DNA of 64,000 bases. Origin: an uncultured Collinsella sp. (GTDB lineage: Bacteria > Actinomycetota > Coriobacteriia > Coriobacteriales > Coriobacteriaceae). Shown one piece after another: positions 26,611-34,837 of the stretch; position 1 is the stretch's first letter; every line of letters begins with the position of its first letter. The stretch spans positions 23,344-87,343 of the forward strand of contig UQSB01000001.1 in the NCBI GenBank assembly GCA_900543505.1, read 5' to 3'. The notes beneath the pieces are model-generated. The model did no database searches. It had not been told where the DNA came from and worked only from the letters and a program-made list of their open reading frames with translations. Both the position numbers and the translations under genes were made by a program.

Positions 26611-28758
26611 ATGGATCTTATCGCCCAGCTCGCCCGCGAGCTCAACCTTAAGGCCGCCAACGTCGAGGCAGCCGTCAAGCTCATCGACGAGGGCAACACC
26701 ATCCCCTTTATCTCGCGCTACCGCAAGGAAGCAACGGGCGGCATGGACGACGTTGCCCTGCGCGCGCTCGACGAGCGCCTGTCCTACCTGCGCAATCTTG
26801 AACAGCGTAAAGAGGACGTCATCCTGCTCATCGACGCCCAGGGCAAACTCACGCCCGAGCTCGAGCAGCAGATTCGCGAGGCCACACAGCTCCAGCGCGT
26901 CGAAGACCTCTACAAGCCCTACCGTAAAAAGCGCATGACCCGCGCGCAGAAGGCCCGCGAGGCAGGTCTGGAGCCGCTTGCCAACATGGTCATCATGCAG
27001 GCCTCGGCCAAGGGCAGCGCGCTCGACGCCGCCGCGGCATACGTCAACGAGGAGGCCGGCTTCGACACGCCCGAGAAGGCGCTCGCTGGCGCCGCTGACA
27101 TCGTGGCCGAGACGGTAGCCGAGGACCCCGAGAACGTCGCCGAACTGCGCGCCTTTACGCAAAACACCGCCGACATCGTCGTCGAGGCAACCGACCCCGC
27201 CGAGAAGACCCCCTACGAGCCCTACTACAACTTTGACGAGCCGCTGCGCCGTATTCCCAACCACCGCGTGCTGGCTATCGACCGCGGTGAGCGCGAGGGC
27301 AAACTCCGCGTGCGCGTGAACGTCGACGGCGCTGCCGCCACGGCGCGCCTCGGCAGCCGCTGGCCCCGTCGCCAGGGCGTGTTCGCGCCCGTCTTTGACG
27401 CCGCTATCGCCGACGGTTACAAGCGTCTCATGGCCCCCTCGCTGGAGCGCGAGGCCCGCGCCAAACTCACCGTCCGCGCTCAGACCGAGGCCATCAACGT
27501 CTTTGCCAAGAATCTCGAGGGCCTGCTCTCGGCACGCCCCGTGCACGGTGCCCGCGTGCTCGCGCTCGACCCGGGCTACCGCACCGGCTGCAAGGTCGCC
27601 GTCATGGACGAGACCGGCAAGCTGCTCGACCACGGCGTGGTCTACCCCACCAAGCCGCGCCACGACGTCGCTGGCACCAAGCGCGAGCTCGCCCGCCTCG
27701 TCAAAAAGGACGGCGTCAACACCATCGTCATCGGCAACGGCACCGCCAGCCGCGAGACCGAGGAAGTCGTCTCGGAGTTCATTGCCGAGCAGGCGCCCAG
27801 CCTTCGCTACACCATCGTCAACGAAGCCGGCGCGTCGGTGTACTCGGCCTCCGAGCTCGCGAGCCAAGAGTATCCCGACCTGGACGTCACCGTGCGTGGC
27901 GCCATGAGCCTGGGCCGCCGTCTGCAAGACCCGCTGGCAGAGCTCGTCAAGATTCCGCCCCAGTCCATCGGCGTGGGCCAGTACCAGCACGACCTTGACC
28001 AGGCCGAACTCTCGCGCACCCTGGGCCACGTGGTGGAAGACGTCGTCAACCGCGTGGGCGTCGACGTCAACACCGCGAGCGCGAGCCTGCTGGGCTACGT
28101 GTCGGGCATTACGCCGAGCGTGGCCAAGAACATCGTGGCATACCGCGAGGAAAACGGCGCCTTTACCGATCGCCGCCAGCTCAAGAAGGTCCCCAAGCTG
28201 GGACCCAAGGCATACCTCAACGCCGCGGGCTTCCTGCGCATCAGCGGCGGCAAGAACCCGCTCGACGCGACAAGCGTCCACCCCGAGAGCTACGAGGTGG
28301 CCACGTCCGTCCTAGAGCGCGCAGGCGTTAAAGCCAGCGAGCTCAGCCGCGGTGGCGTGCCCGACATCGAGCGCCGCCTGGGCAGCATCTCGGCGCTGGC
28401 AAGCGACCTGGACTGTGGCACCCTGACGCTCATCGACATTGTCAACGAGCTCAAGAAGCCCGGTCGCGACCCGCGCGACGACGCGCCCGAGGTGGTCTTT
28501 AGCCGCTCGGCACTTTCTATTGACGACCTGGAGCCCGGCATGGAGCTCAAGGGCACGGTGCGCAACGTCGTCGACTTTGGCGCCTTCGTCGACGTGGGCG
28601 TGCACCAGGACGGCCTCGTGCACATCTCCAAGCTGGCCAGCCGCTTCGTCAAGCACCCCAGCGACGTGGTGCGCGTCGGCGACACGGTGAAGGTATGGGT
28701 AGAAAAGGTCGATCGCGACCGCAAAAAGATCTCCCTCACCATGGTGCGGGGCAAATAA
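26611..28758 (+). CDS. tex: Tex family RNA-binding protein
   Basis: A 715-residue Tex/YhgF protein involved in transcription and RNA handling. In order it has the helical N-terminal domain (NTIPFISRYRKEATGGMDD, YKPYRKKR), a YqgF RNase H-like fold (VLALDPGYRTGCKVAVMD), the helix-hairpin-helix region (SIGVGQYQHD, LKKVPKLGPKAYLN) and a C-terminal S1 domain (GMELKGTVRNVVDFGAFVDV). Length and order match the family. ATG 26611 has AGGAAG upstream; the frame is open from 26536 but without a better site. It is a single-gene unit. Confidence 0.96.
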   Translation: MDLIAQLARELNLKAANVEAAVKLIDEGNTIPFISRYRKEATGGMDDVALRALDERLSYLRNLEQRKEDVILLIDAQGKLTPELEQQIREATQLQRVEDLYKPYRKKRMTRAQKAREAGLEPLANMVIMQASAKGSALDAAAAYVNEEAGFDTPEKALAGAADIVAETVAEDPENVAELRAFTQNTADIVVEATDPAEKTPYEPYYNFDEPLRRIPNHRVLAIDRGEREGKLRVRVNVDGAAATARLGSRWPRRQGVFAPVFDAAIADGYKRLMAPSLEREARAKLTVRAQTEAINVFAKNLEGLLSARPVHGARVLALDPGYRTGCKVAVMDETGKLLDHGVVYPTKPRHDVAGTKRELARLVKKDGVNTIVIGNGTASRETEEVVSEFIAEQAPSLRYTIVNEAGASVYSASELASQEYPDLDVTVRGAMSLGRRLQDPLAELVKIPPQSIGVGQYQHDLDQAELSRTLGHVVEDVVNRVGVDVNTASASLLGYVSGITPSVAKNIVAYREENGAFTDRRQLKKVPKLGPKAYLNAAGFLRISGGKNPLDATSVHPESYEVATSVLERAGVKASELSRGGVPDIERRLGSISALASDLDCGTLTLIDIVNELKKPGRDPRDDAPEVVFSRSALSIDDLEPGMELKGTVRNVVDFGAFVDVGVHQDGLVHISKLASRFVKHPSDVVRVGDTVKVWVEKVDRDRKKISLTMVRGK

Positions 28759-28766
28759 GCCGCTGC

Positions 28767-28806
28767 AGGCGCTCGGCGGGCCCCATTCCGCCGAGCGCCT
28801 CTCCTT
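28767..28806 (+). terminator. Terminator of tex
   Basis: AGGCGCTCGGCGG and CCGCCGAGCGCCT are perfect 13-bp arms around GGCCCCATT-type loop bases, followed by CTCCTTCT. Confidence 0.8.
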
Positions 28807-28923
28807 CTAAAACGATTTGGCGATATCCCGAAGTGCGAGACGCCGTTTCCGCTAATCATCACCTGCAATTATTGAGATATTCGGCCTCGCTGGGCCGCGA
28901 TAACACTTCTTCAAAGTGCAAGC

Positions 28924-29268
28924 TCAACAAATAGGCATCAGATATTCCACAAACGTCCCATATCTGCACCCGCAGAGGTGCGGTACGGGACGTTTTTCAG
29001 CCATATTGGCAATCTTGACGGCACTCTGAGGCCGAATATCTCGATTTCTGTTGGTGGGACACTTATGGGCACGAGCCGCAAAGACCTCGTTTGCCCGGTA
29101 GAGCTGTTCAACCACGTCAAGCATGAGATCTTGCATGCGCGGAACAAAGGATAATCGAAGGGTCTTGGGCGACTTGCGCGTCGCCCCGAACACATAGCCG
29201 GCAGGGTCCTTTGCCTTGGCGATGACTGCCAACTCGGGGCCGGATCGTTTTCGATACTTGATAGATAT
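28924..29268 (-). pseudogene. Avd-like four-helix-bundle protein remnant (DGR accessory protein)
   Basis: The translation contains ELAVIAKAKDPAGYVF, then SPKTLRLSFVPRMQDLML and VVEQLYRANEVF. These match the four-helix-bundle family that includes Avd, the accessory protein of DGRs. There is no ATG at the expected start: the codon there is ATA (29266-29268), directly after a stop, and only TTG 29232 is available. After ANEVF the sequence leaves the family pattern and runs into a hairpin at 28951-28997 with a T5 tract on the plus strand. The usual ~120-residue fold is therefore truncated. A 15-bp inverted repeat (GAGATATTCGGCCTC near 28872, mirror near 29030) brackets the 3' part. Confidence 0.6.
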
Positions 29269-29282
29269 GGATTAGAAGATCA

Positions 29283-29474
29283 TTAGATTACAGGTTGATC
29301 CATAATGCGGAACCGCATTGTCCACGCGATGCCGTCGGAGCCCACGCCGCCGTCCGAGGTGACGCCGGCCGCGTAACACGAATCGTCATCCGGCGAACGA
29401 AGCCGCCAGTGGCACGCGGCGTTGCCATCCGAGCCCAGCCCCATTACTGCCCGAGACAGTTGGCGGGGTAGCAC
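29283..29474 (-). pseudogene. C-terminal remnant of a DUF6273/DGR variable protein
   Basis: The frame encodes HWRLRSPDDDSCYAAGV followed by SDGGVGSDG and a short tail ending before the Avd-like remnant. This matches the W-x-LRSP...YAA-V-SDG pattern of variable C-terminal domains in Firmicutes-type DGR targets (WWLRSP...VRPA). Only ~60 codons remain. A stop (TAA, just before GTAATGGGG in another frame) separates it from earlier related sequence. Its order, variable region then avd on the same strand, is that of DGR cassettes. No template repeat or reverse transcriptase is seen here. Confidence 0.55.
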
Positions 29475-29540
29475 TGTCGACCCCCATCGGAATAAAGGTA
29501 GCGATTCAGCTCAGGACCTACCGACGGGTTCGTGTCGGCA

Positions 29541-29612
29541 GCCCCGGCCTTTCCTTTGCCTAGCGCGACCCTCGCGAAGCGCGTGAGCGATAGGGAAAGG
29601 AAAGGCCGGGGC
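29541..29612. repeat. 17-bp perfect inverted repeat beside the DGR remnant
   Basis: GCCCCGGCCTTTCCTTT (29541-29557) and AAAGGAAAGGCCGGGGC (29596-29612) are perfect arms. The 38-nt loop itself contains CGCG-rich mirrored pieces. It lies 30 bp beyond the stop of the transaldolase gene and lacks a T tract on either strand. Confidence 0.85.
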
Positions 29613-29642
29613 GAGCAGTCCGCGGCGCAGCCAGTGTTCGCG

Positions 29643-30347
29643 TTACGGCAGGATATGGAAACCGAGCGCCGCGATATCCTTGGCAAAGCCGCGCACGGTG
29701 TCGAGCGAGACCTCGCACGGATCGCGACCGATGTTCTTGCGCTTGGCCAGGATGCTGTTGGGCACCGTGATGATCTGGCAACCGCAGGCCTGCGCCTGGT
29801 AAATGTTGATGAGCTCGCGCGTGGATGCCCACAGGACCTCGCAGTTGGGCTTGGCGGCGGCCGTCTTGACCGACTCCGTCACAAACGGAATGGGATCGAC
29901 GCCGGTGTCGGCGATGCGACCGGCAAAGAGCGAGATGATGGACGGCGTCTCGGCGTCAACGGCCTCGACCATCTCGTCGACCTGCGTAGGCGTAAAGATG
30001 GTGGTGACGTTGACCTTGATGCCGTCGGCCGAAAGCTTGTGCACCAGCTCGGCGGTGGACTCGCCCTTGGTGGTCACGCACGGAATCTTGACGTAGACGT
30101 TCTCGGCCCAGGCAGCAATCTCGCGGGCCTCGACCTCCATGGTCTCGACGTCGTCGGCAAAGACCTCAAACGACACGGACACATCGGTGATGTGGGCCAG
30201 GACCTCCTTGGCAAACGCGCGGTAATCCGTCACGCCGCCCTTCTTCATAAGGGACGGGTTGGTCGTGAAACCCTGAACGTTGCCGCTCTCGTACATGTCG
30301 AGCATGCCCTCGAGGTTTGCACCGTCAGCGAACACCTTGATTGCCAT
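29643..30347 (-). CDS. Transaldolase / fructose-6-phosphate aldolase-like protein (copy 1)
   Basis: A 234-residue class I aldolase of the short transaldolase family (TalC/MipB type). Motifs include KVFADGANLEGML, GFTTNPSLMKKGG, NVYVKIP with the Schiff-base Lys, and SLFAGRIADTGVDP. It acts on fructose-6-phosphate or sedoheptulose-7-phosphate. ATG 30347 is used; ribosome site AAAGGAATC. Its sequence is near-identical in layout to the second copy at 32942. It is separated from the PTS genes by 324 bp and a terminator, so it has its own promoter. Confidence 0.88.
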   Translation of the reverse strand: MAIKVFADGANLEGMLDMYESGNVQGFTTNPSLMKKGGVTDYRAFAKEVLAHITDVSVSFEVFADDVETMEVEAREIAAWAENVYVKIPCVTTKGESTAELVHKLSADGIKVNVTTIFTPTQVDEMVEAVDAETPSIISLFAGRIADTGVDPIPFVTESVKTAAAKPNCEVLWASTRELINIYQAQACGCQIITVPNSILAKRKNIGRDPCEVSLDTVRGFAKDIAALGFHILP

Positions 30348-30485
30348 CTGCCTGATTCCTTTCGTTAGCATACGGCCGATAAACTGCTAAACACTTTATC
30401 TACGTTTATCAAGGCGTGAACTGCGGTTTTTTATCTTCTCGGCGAACGGTTTTGCAGATTTACCATTTTTATATCGACGCCCCAG

Positions 30486-30504
30486 CGGCAAAACGTTTTT
30501 GCCG
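30486..30504. promoter_or_regulatory. Candidate operator upstream of transaldolase copy 1
   Basis: CGGCAAAACGTTTTTGCCG is a near-perfect palindrome with a central CG, like LacI-family operators. It lies 139 bp ahead of the transaldolase start. Confidence 0.5.
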
Positions 30505-30587
30505 ATCATTGCGTTTGATTCCGTTCACGGAACAGAAGCAGCGCCTCGCCGGCTCATATTCACAATCGCTCCAAAGCAAAAAGCGGT

Positions 30588-30624
30588 GACGCCTCGATTG
30601 AGACGTCACCGCTTCCGTGTAGGA
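30588..30624 (-). terminator. Terminator of the Ula-type PTS operon
   Basis: AAGCGGTGACG and CGTCACCGCTT are perfect arms; on the minus strand TTTTTG follows. It lies 48 bp after the IIC stop codon. Confidence 0.9.
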
Positions 30625-30671
30625 GCCGGTTATCGGAGCTCCGCCCGATTAGGGCTTAACGTATGCCTGGA

Positions 30672-32063
30672 TTACTCTTCCTCAACGTGATTGATCACAG
30701 CACCCTTGGTGTGGATGAAGTTGGGGACGAAGGCAACGACCAGAAGGACAGCGAGAATCGCGTAGACACCGGTGGTACCGAAGGCCTCGGCAGCGCGGCC
30801 AAGCGTAATACCAATGACGGAGAAATCGAAGTCGCCGAACGTAGTGTTCTTGAAGCCAAAGACGTCAAGAACGGGCAGGAGCAGGGCCGGGGCAAAGGTG
30901 ATGAGCAGGCCGTTGACGAAAGCGCCAAGAGCTGCGCCCTTGCGACCGCCGGTAGCATTGCCGTAGATGCCCGCGGTAGCACCGCAGAAGAAGTGGGGAA
31001 CCATGCCCGGGATGATGAAGATGCCCAGGGTAGCGCCCACGATGAACATACCGACCACGCCACCGATAAAGGAAGCGACAAAGCCGAGGATGACGGCGGT
31101 GGGAGCATAGGGGAAGAAGACGGCGCAGTCGACGGCGGGGATGGCACCGGGGATCAGCTTGTTGGAGATGCCCTGGAAAGCCGGGACCAGGTCGGCAAGG
31201 ATCATACGAACGCCGTTATAGACGATGGTGACACCAACGGCGAAAGACAGAGCGCAGGTCAGGGCATAGACAATCACGTTGTCGCCGCCAGCGGTCTTGG
31301 TAACGACCGCAGAATCTGCGATGTAAGCGGCGAAAGCGGTAACCAGGTAGAAGAAGGCCATGGTAAGAGCCGTGGAGATGGTAGTGTCGCGCAGGAAGGC
31401 GAACTTCTCGGGAACCTCGATCTTCTCGGTGCTGTTCTCCTCGGCGTCCTTAGCAAAAAGCGTACCGACTGCAGCGGAGATGTAATAGGCGAGTGAACCG
31501 AAGTGGCCCATGGCGATTTCATCGCCATCGGTAACCTTCTCGGTGAAACGCTGACCAACGGCGGGAAGCATAGCGCTCACGAGGCCCAGGAACATGCCGC
31601 CCACGATGACAAGCTGGACATCCTGGAAGCCAGATGCCTGCAGAACGGCAGACAGCAGGCAGGCCATAAACATGCTGTGATGGCCCGTCAGGAAGATGTA
31701 CTTAAACTTGGTAAAGCGGGCAATGATAATGTTCACGACATAGCCGAGAATCAGGATCATCATGGTCTGAACGCCGAGCACGCTCTGAGCCATCGAAACG
31801 ACGACCTCGTTGTTGGGCACGACGCCGGTGATGTGGAAACCGGTCTCGATGAAGGTACCCAGCGGAGCAAGGTTCTCCTGAACAACAGCGGCGCCGGCGG
31901 ACAGCATGATGTAACCAAGAATGGGCTTCAGGGTGCCCGTCATCACCTTGTGGGCAGGACGCTTAAGCGCGACAAGGCCCACAAAGGCAAATAGACCCAT
32001 AATCCACGCTGGCTTGGTCAGAATCGATTGGATAAACTCAAGTATGGGAAGGATGGCTTGCAT
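30672..32063 (-). CDS. ulaA: PTS ascorbate-type IIC component (UlaA/SgaT family)
   Basis: A 463-residue membrane transporter. Segments such as PILGYIMLSAGAAVVQENL, GHHSMFMACLLSAV and PHFFCGATAGIYGNATGGRKG are characteristic of UlaA. ATG 32063 follows AAAGGAAG; the frame opens earlier (32108) without a site. It follows IIB and IIA genes on the same strand. The classical ascorbate catabolic enzymes (UlaD, E, F, G) are absent; transaldolase-like genes take their place, so the true substrate may be another acid sugar. Confidence 0.88.
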   Translation of the reverse strand: MQAILPILEFIQSILTKPAWIMGLFAFVGLVALKRPAHKVMTGTLKPILGYIMLSAGAAVVQENLAPLGTFIETGFHITGVVPNNEVVVSMAQSVLGVQTMMILILGYVVNIIIARFTKFKYIFLTGHHSMFMACLLSAVLQASGFQDVQLVIVGGMFLGLVSAMLPAVGQRFTEKVTDGDEIAMGHFGSLAYYISAAVGTLFAKDAEENSTEKIEVPEKFAFLRDTTISTALTMAFFYLVTAFAAYIADSAVVTKTAGGDNVIVYALTCALSFAVGVTIVYNGVRMILADLVPAFQGISNKLIPGAIPAVDCAVFFPYAPTAVILGFVASFIGGVVGMFIVGATLGIFIIPGMVPHFFCGATAGIYGNATGGRKGAALGAFVNGLLITFAPALLLPVLDVFGFKNTTFGDFDFSVIGITLGRAAEAFGTTGVYAILAVLLVVAFVPNFIHTKGAVINHVEEE

Positions 32064-32134
32064 CTGCGCTTCCTTTCTCTCTAACGTGGGCGCGTTTCCC
32101 TCTTCCACAGGGAACCGCCCTTTTTTGTGCCGCT

Positions 32135-32410
32135 TTAGGCGTTAGCGGCAGCCGCCTTGATTGCCTCGAGGGCGTCTTCGCGGATCTTCTTCTTGTTCAC
32201 ATAGCTGCGAACGATCACAACGTTGCCGTGGAGCTCGGGGGCGAGCTCCTTAACGGTGATGAACAGATCCGGATTTGCGGAAGAAGCACCGTTCAGGTCC
32301 ATAGACTCAACGTCGGCCTTGATGCCCTCCTCCTCGCAAAGCTCCTCGACTTTGCCAGCGAGCATCAGGCTGGACCCGATGCCGTTTCCGCATACGGTGA
32401 TGATATGCAT
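32135..32410 (-). CDS. ulaB: PTS ascorbate-type IIB component
   Basis: A 91-residue IIB phosphocarrier. The active Cys8 lies in CGNGIGSSLML, the usual phosphate-binding loop. It receives phosphate from IIA and passes it to the sugar at IIC. ATG 32410 has GAGGAAGG upstream. It lies 71 bp before the IIC gene and 75 bp after the IIA gene. Confidence 0.92.
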   Translation of the reverse strand: MHIITVCGNGIGSSLMLAGKVEELCEEEGIKADVESMDLNGASSANPDLFITVKELAPELHGNVVIVRSYVNKKKIREDALEAIKAAAANA

Positions 32411-32485
32411 GGCAACCTTCCTCTCCTACACGTGACGGTTTTCCGTCTATCCAAAAGCGGCGACGCATCGCCGTGCCATTAAGGC

Positions 32486-32932
32486 CTAAAAGAATGAACG
32501 CATGGTCTCCAAAACCTGCTCGGGCGTATCGCATGCGCTGAGCTTGGCAACGCAGTCCTCGTCCTCAAACATCTGCGAAAGCTCCGCCAAGCAGCCAAGA
32601 TGAGCCTTGGGGTCGGGTGCGCAAATACCCACGAGCACGTGAACCGGATCGAAATCCTCGTGTCCAAACGCAACGGCTGGGTCAAGCGTGACGATACAGA
32701 TTCCCGCTTCGCTCACATTGCCATCTGCTTGAGCGTGGGGCATGGCGATGCCCTCTTCCAAGACCATATAGGGGCCGAATTTGTGAACCGATAAAATCAT
32801 GGCGTCAACATAGCTCTGGTCGCATTTGCCAGCGTCTACGAGCAACTTACCGCATGCCCTGATCGCTTCCTCCCAGTCGGAGGCCTCGACGTGGCAGGCA
32901 ACAAGCTCGGGCTTAAGAAGATCGGTCAGCAT
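32486..32932 (-). CDS. ulaC: PTS IIA component (UlaC, mannitol/fructose type)
   Basis: A 148-residue IIA domain. The phospho-accepting His66 sits in MPHAQAD, and EAIRACGKLL plus VLVGICAPD are typical. It takes phosphate from HPr and passes it to IIB. ATG 32932 is preceded by a G-rich leader (GTAGGGGACGAG) that overlaps the end of transaldolase copy 2, only 9 bp away, so the two are probably coupled. Confidence 0.9.
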   Translation of the reverse strand: MLTDLLKPELVACHVEASDWEEAIRACGKLLVDAGKCDQSYVDAMILSVHKFGPYMVLEEGIAMPHAQADGNVSEAGICIVTLDPAVAFGHEDFDPVHVLVGICAPDPKAHLGCLAELSQMFEDEDCVAKLSACDTPEQVLETMRSFF

Positions 32933-32941
32933 ACTCGTCCC

Positions 32942-33652
32942 CTACTCCTCGGGCAGGATGTGAAAACCAAGCGCCTGAATGTCGCGGGCAAAGCCCTTGA
33001 CCGTATCAAGCGAGTACTCAAGCAAATCTTTCCCGAAATTCTTGCGTTTGGCAAGAAGGGCATTGGGGACCGTAATGATCTGGCATCCAACGGACTCCGC
33101 CTGGAAGATATTGAGGACCTCGCGCGTAGACGCCCAGAGAACCTCGGCAGCAGGCTTAACGGCAGCCTTCTTTACGGACTCCGCCATGAGGGGCAGCGGA
33201 TCGACGCCGGTATCGGCAATGCGACCGGCAAAGATGGACAGAATAGAGGGGGTCTCAGCAGAAACGGCATCGACAAACTCGTCGACCTGCTCGGGCGTAA
33301 AGATAGTGGTGACATTCACCTTGATGCCGTCGGCAGAAAGGCGCTTGACCAGCGCGGCAGTGGACTCACCCTTGGTGTTGAGCGCCGGGATCTTAACGTA
33401 GACGTTGTCTGCCCAGGTTGCGATCTCGCGAGCCTCGGCTTCCATACCTGCCTCGTCGTCGGCGAATACCTCAAAAGAGACCGACACATCAGTAATGTGC
33501 TCAAGAACCGTCTTGGCAAAAGCGCGGTAGTCGGTCACGCCGCCGGCCTTCATAAGGGAAGGATTGGTCGTGAAGCCCTGAACGTTGCCATTGTCATGCA
33601 TGTCAAGCATGCCTTCGAGGTTAGCGCCGTCGGCAAACACCTTAATCGCCAT
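32942..33652 (-). CDS. Transaldolase / fructose-6-phosphate aldolase-like protein (copy 2)
   Basis: A 236-residue paralogue of the gene at 29643, with the same motifs (GFTTNPSLMKAGG, NVYVKIP, SIFAGRIADTGVDP). ATG 33652 has AAAGGA 7 nt upstream. It is first in the operon tal-IIA-IIB-IIC, which ties the aldolase to the imported sugar. Its leader carries paired motifs likely bound by the divergent DeoR protein. Having two copies around one PTS suggests different induction or slightly different substrates. Confidence 0.9.
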   Translation of the reverse strand: MAIKVFADGANLEGMLDMHDNGNVQGFTTNPSLMKAGGVTDYRAFAKTVLEHITDVSVSFEVFADDEAGMEAEAREIATWADNVYVKIPALNTKGESTAALVKRLSADGIKVNVTTIFTPEQVDEFVDAVSAETPSILSIFAGRIADTGVDPLPLMAESVKKAAVKPAAEVLWASTREVLNIFQAESVGCQIITVPNALLAKRKNFGKDLLEYSLDTVKGFARDIQALGFHILPEE

Positions 33653-33683
33653 GTTCGGTCCTTTCTCATCTAGCACTATTGCT

Positions 33684-33757
33684 ATCGAAAGCCTTCTTCT
33701 TTGTTTCAAAAGCTTTTCGGCTTTCTTTTATAAACTATTTCAAAAGCCATCGAAAGC
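33684..33757. promoter_or_regulatory. Paired motifs, probable DeoR operators of the PTS operon
   Basis: ATCGAAAGC occurs at 33684 and 33749, and TTTCAAAAGC at 33704 and 33738, all in the leader of transaldolase copy 2. A TATAAA on the minus strand lies between them. TTTCGATTACGAAAG at 33950-33964, just before the regulator's ribosome site, shares the CGAAAG core. Confidence 0.55.
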
Positions 33758-33949
33758 TCAATTGTCAACTTTCCGTGAACGGTCGAATATCGGGTGTGAA
33801 CGTACTTCTTTTGGGCGGCACCTTCAGAATGAGACTCTTTATAGCCCGTTTACGTGCGAACTATCTGCTACGCATGCATTTGTGACATGCCATTCCGTTC
33901 TTTTGATTCATTCGAATTTGCCTTGTTCTTTTCATATCGATACGTTATA

Positions 33950-33964
33950 TTTCGATTACGAAAG
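33950..33964. promoter_or_regulatory. Candidate autoregulatory site of the DeoR gene
   Basis: TTTCG-ATTA-CGAAAG is a dyad placed 22 bp before the DeoR ribosome site and shares CGAAAG with the motifs ahead of the PTS operon. Confidence 0.45.
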
Positions 33965-34000
33965 GCGCATCTTTTACCTTTTGTTCAAAAGGAGCGGCAT

Positions 34001-34792
34001 ATGGCATCTACTTCAGACCTTTCACCGGCCGAGCGTCAGCGATTTATCATGAATTGGCTGGCCGAAAAGCCAAATATCTCGGTATCCGACATCGTTCGCC
34101 GTTTTTCGGTTTCGGAAGTCACCGCACGACACGACCTCATCTCGCTGGAATCCGAAGGCAAGCTGCGTCGCGTACGCGGCGGAGCGGTATCGCTTTCTCG
34201 CTCCAACGCAATCTCGTATCCCGAGGAGCGCATCAATGTCCAAGTCGAGGCCAAGGAGGCCATCGCCGCAACCGCAGCAACTCTTGTTGATGATGGCGAT
34301 GTTCTGGTAATTGATATCGGCACCACAGGCTTTTACTTCGCTAAGGCACTCATGGACAAGCGTGAGATCACCATTATCACCGGCGATCTTGCAATCGCGA
34401 ACTACGCCAGCTTCAATCTCCCCAATGCTTCGGTAGTGCTGCTGGGCGGCTCCGTGCGCAAGGGGCACCTCTATCTCGCGGGCGCACTGACGCTCGACTG
34501 CATGAGCAAACTACATGCCGACAAGGCGTTTGTCAGTGCCGACGGATTCCACCCCGACCACGGTTTTACCGTCGAGCACGACTTCTCGGCCATGATCAAG
34601 CATATGTACCTTACCAACTCAAACCAGGGCTACATGATGGTTGACCAGGGAAAGTTCAATAAGACCAGTTTTTATCAGTCCGCGCAGATCGATGACCTCG
34701 ACGGCATCATCGTTGATGGAGACGACGAGGGCATCATGACGGCGGCGATCGAGAGCAGTCGCAGTCATCCCAAGCTCTATATTGCAAAATAG
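34001..34792 (+). CDS. DeoR/GlpR family transcriptional regulator
   Basis: A 263-residue regulator. The N-terminal helix-turn-helix is ISVSDIVRRFSVSEVTARHDL; the GKLRRVRGGA hinge follows; the C-terminal sugar-phosphate sensor has DIGTTGFYFAKAL and KAFVSADGF. ATG 34001 has AAAGGAG 6 nt upstream; the longer frame from 33854 is only AT-rich leader. It is divergent from the tal-PTS operon and is its likely repressor. Confidence 0.92.
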   Translation: MASTSDLSPAERQRFIMNWLAEKPNISVSDIVRRFSVSEVTARHDLISLESEGKLRRVRGGAVSLSRSNAISYPEERINVQVEAKEAIAATAATLVDDGDVLVIDIGTTGFYFAKALMDKREITIITGDLAIANYASFNLPNASVVLLGGSVRKGHLYLAGALTLDCMSKLHADKAFVSADGFHPDHGFTVEHDFSAMIKHMYLTNSNQGYMMVDQGKFNKTSFYQSAQIDDLDGIIVDGDDEGIMTAAIESSRSHPKLYIAK

Positions 34793-34795
34793 CTC

Positions 34796-34836
34796 AAATG
34801 GCCGGGTCGCCCCCACTGCGGGCAACCCGGCCATTT
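34796..34836. terminator. Bidirectional terminator between DeoR and HAD genes
   Basis: AAATGGCCGGGT pairs with ACCCGGCCATTT around a 17-nt loop. It serves the convergent genes on both sides. Confidence 0.9.
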
Positions 34837-34837
34837 A

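Noticed and set aside
26593..28281. 562-codon minus-strand frame
   Set aside because: Antisense to tex, no recognisable protein.
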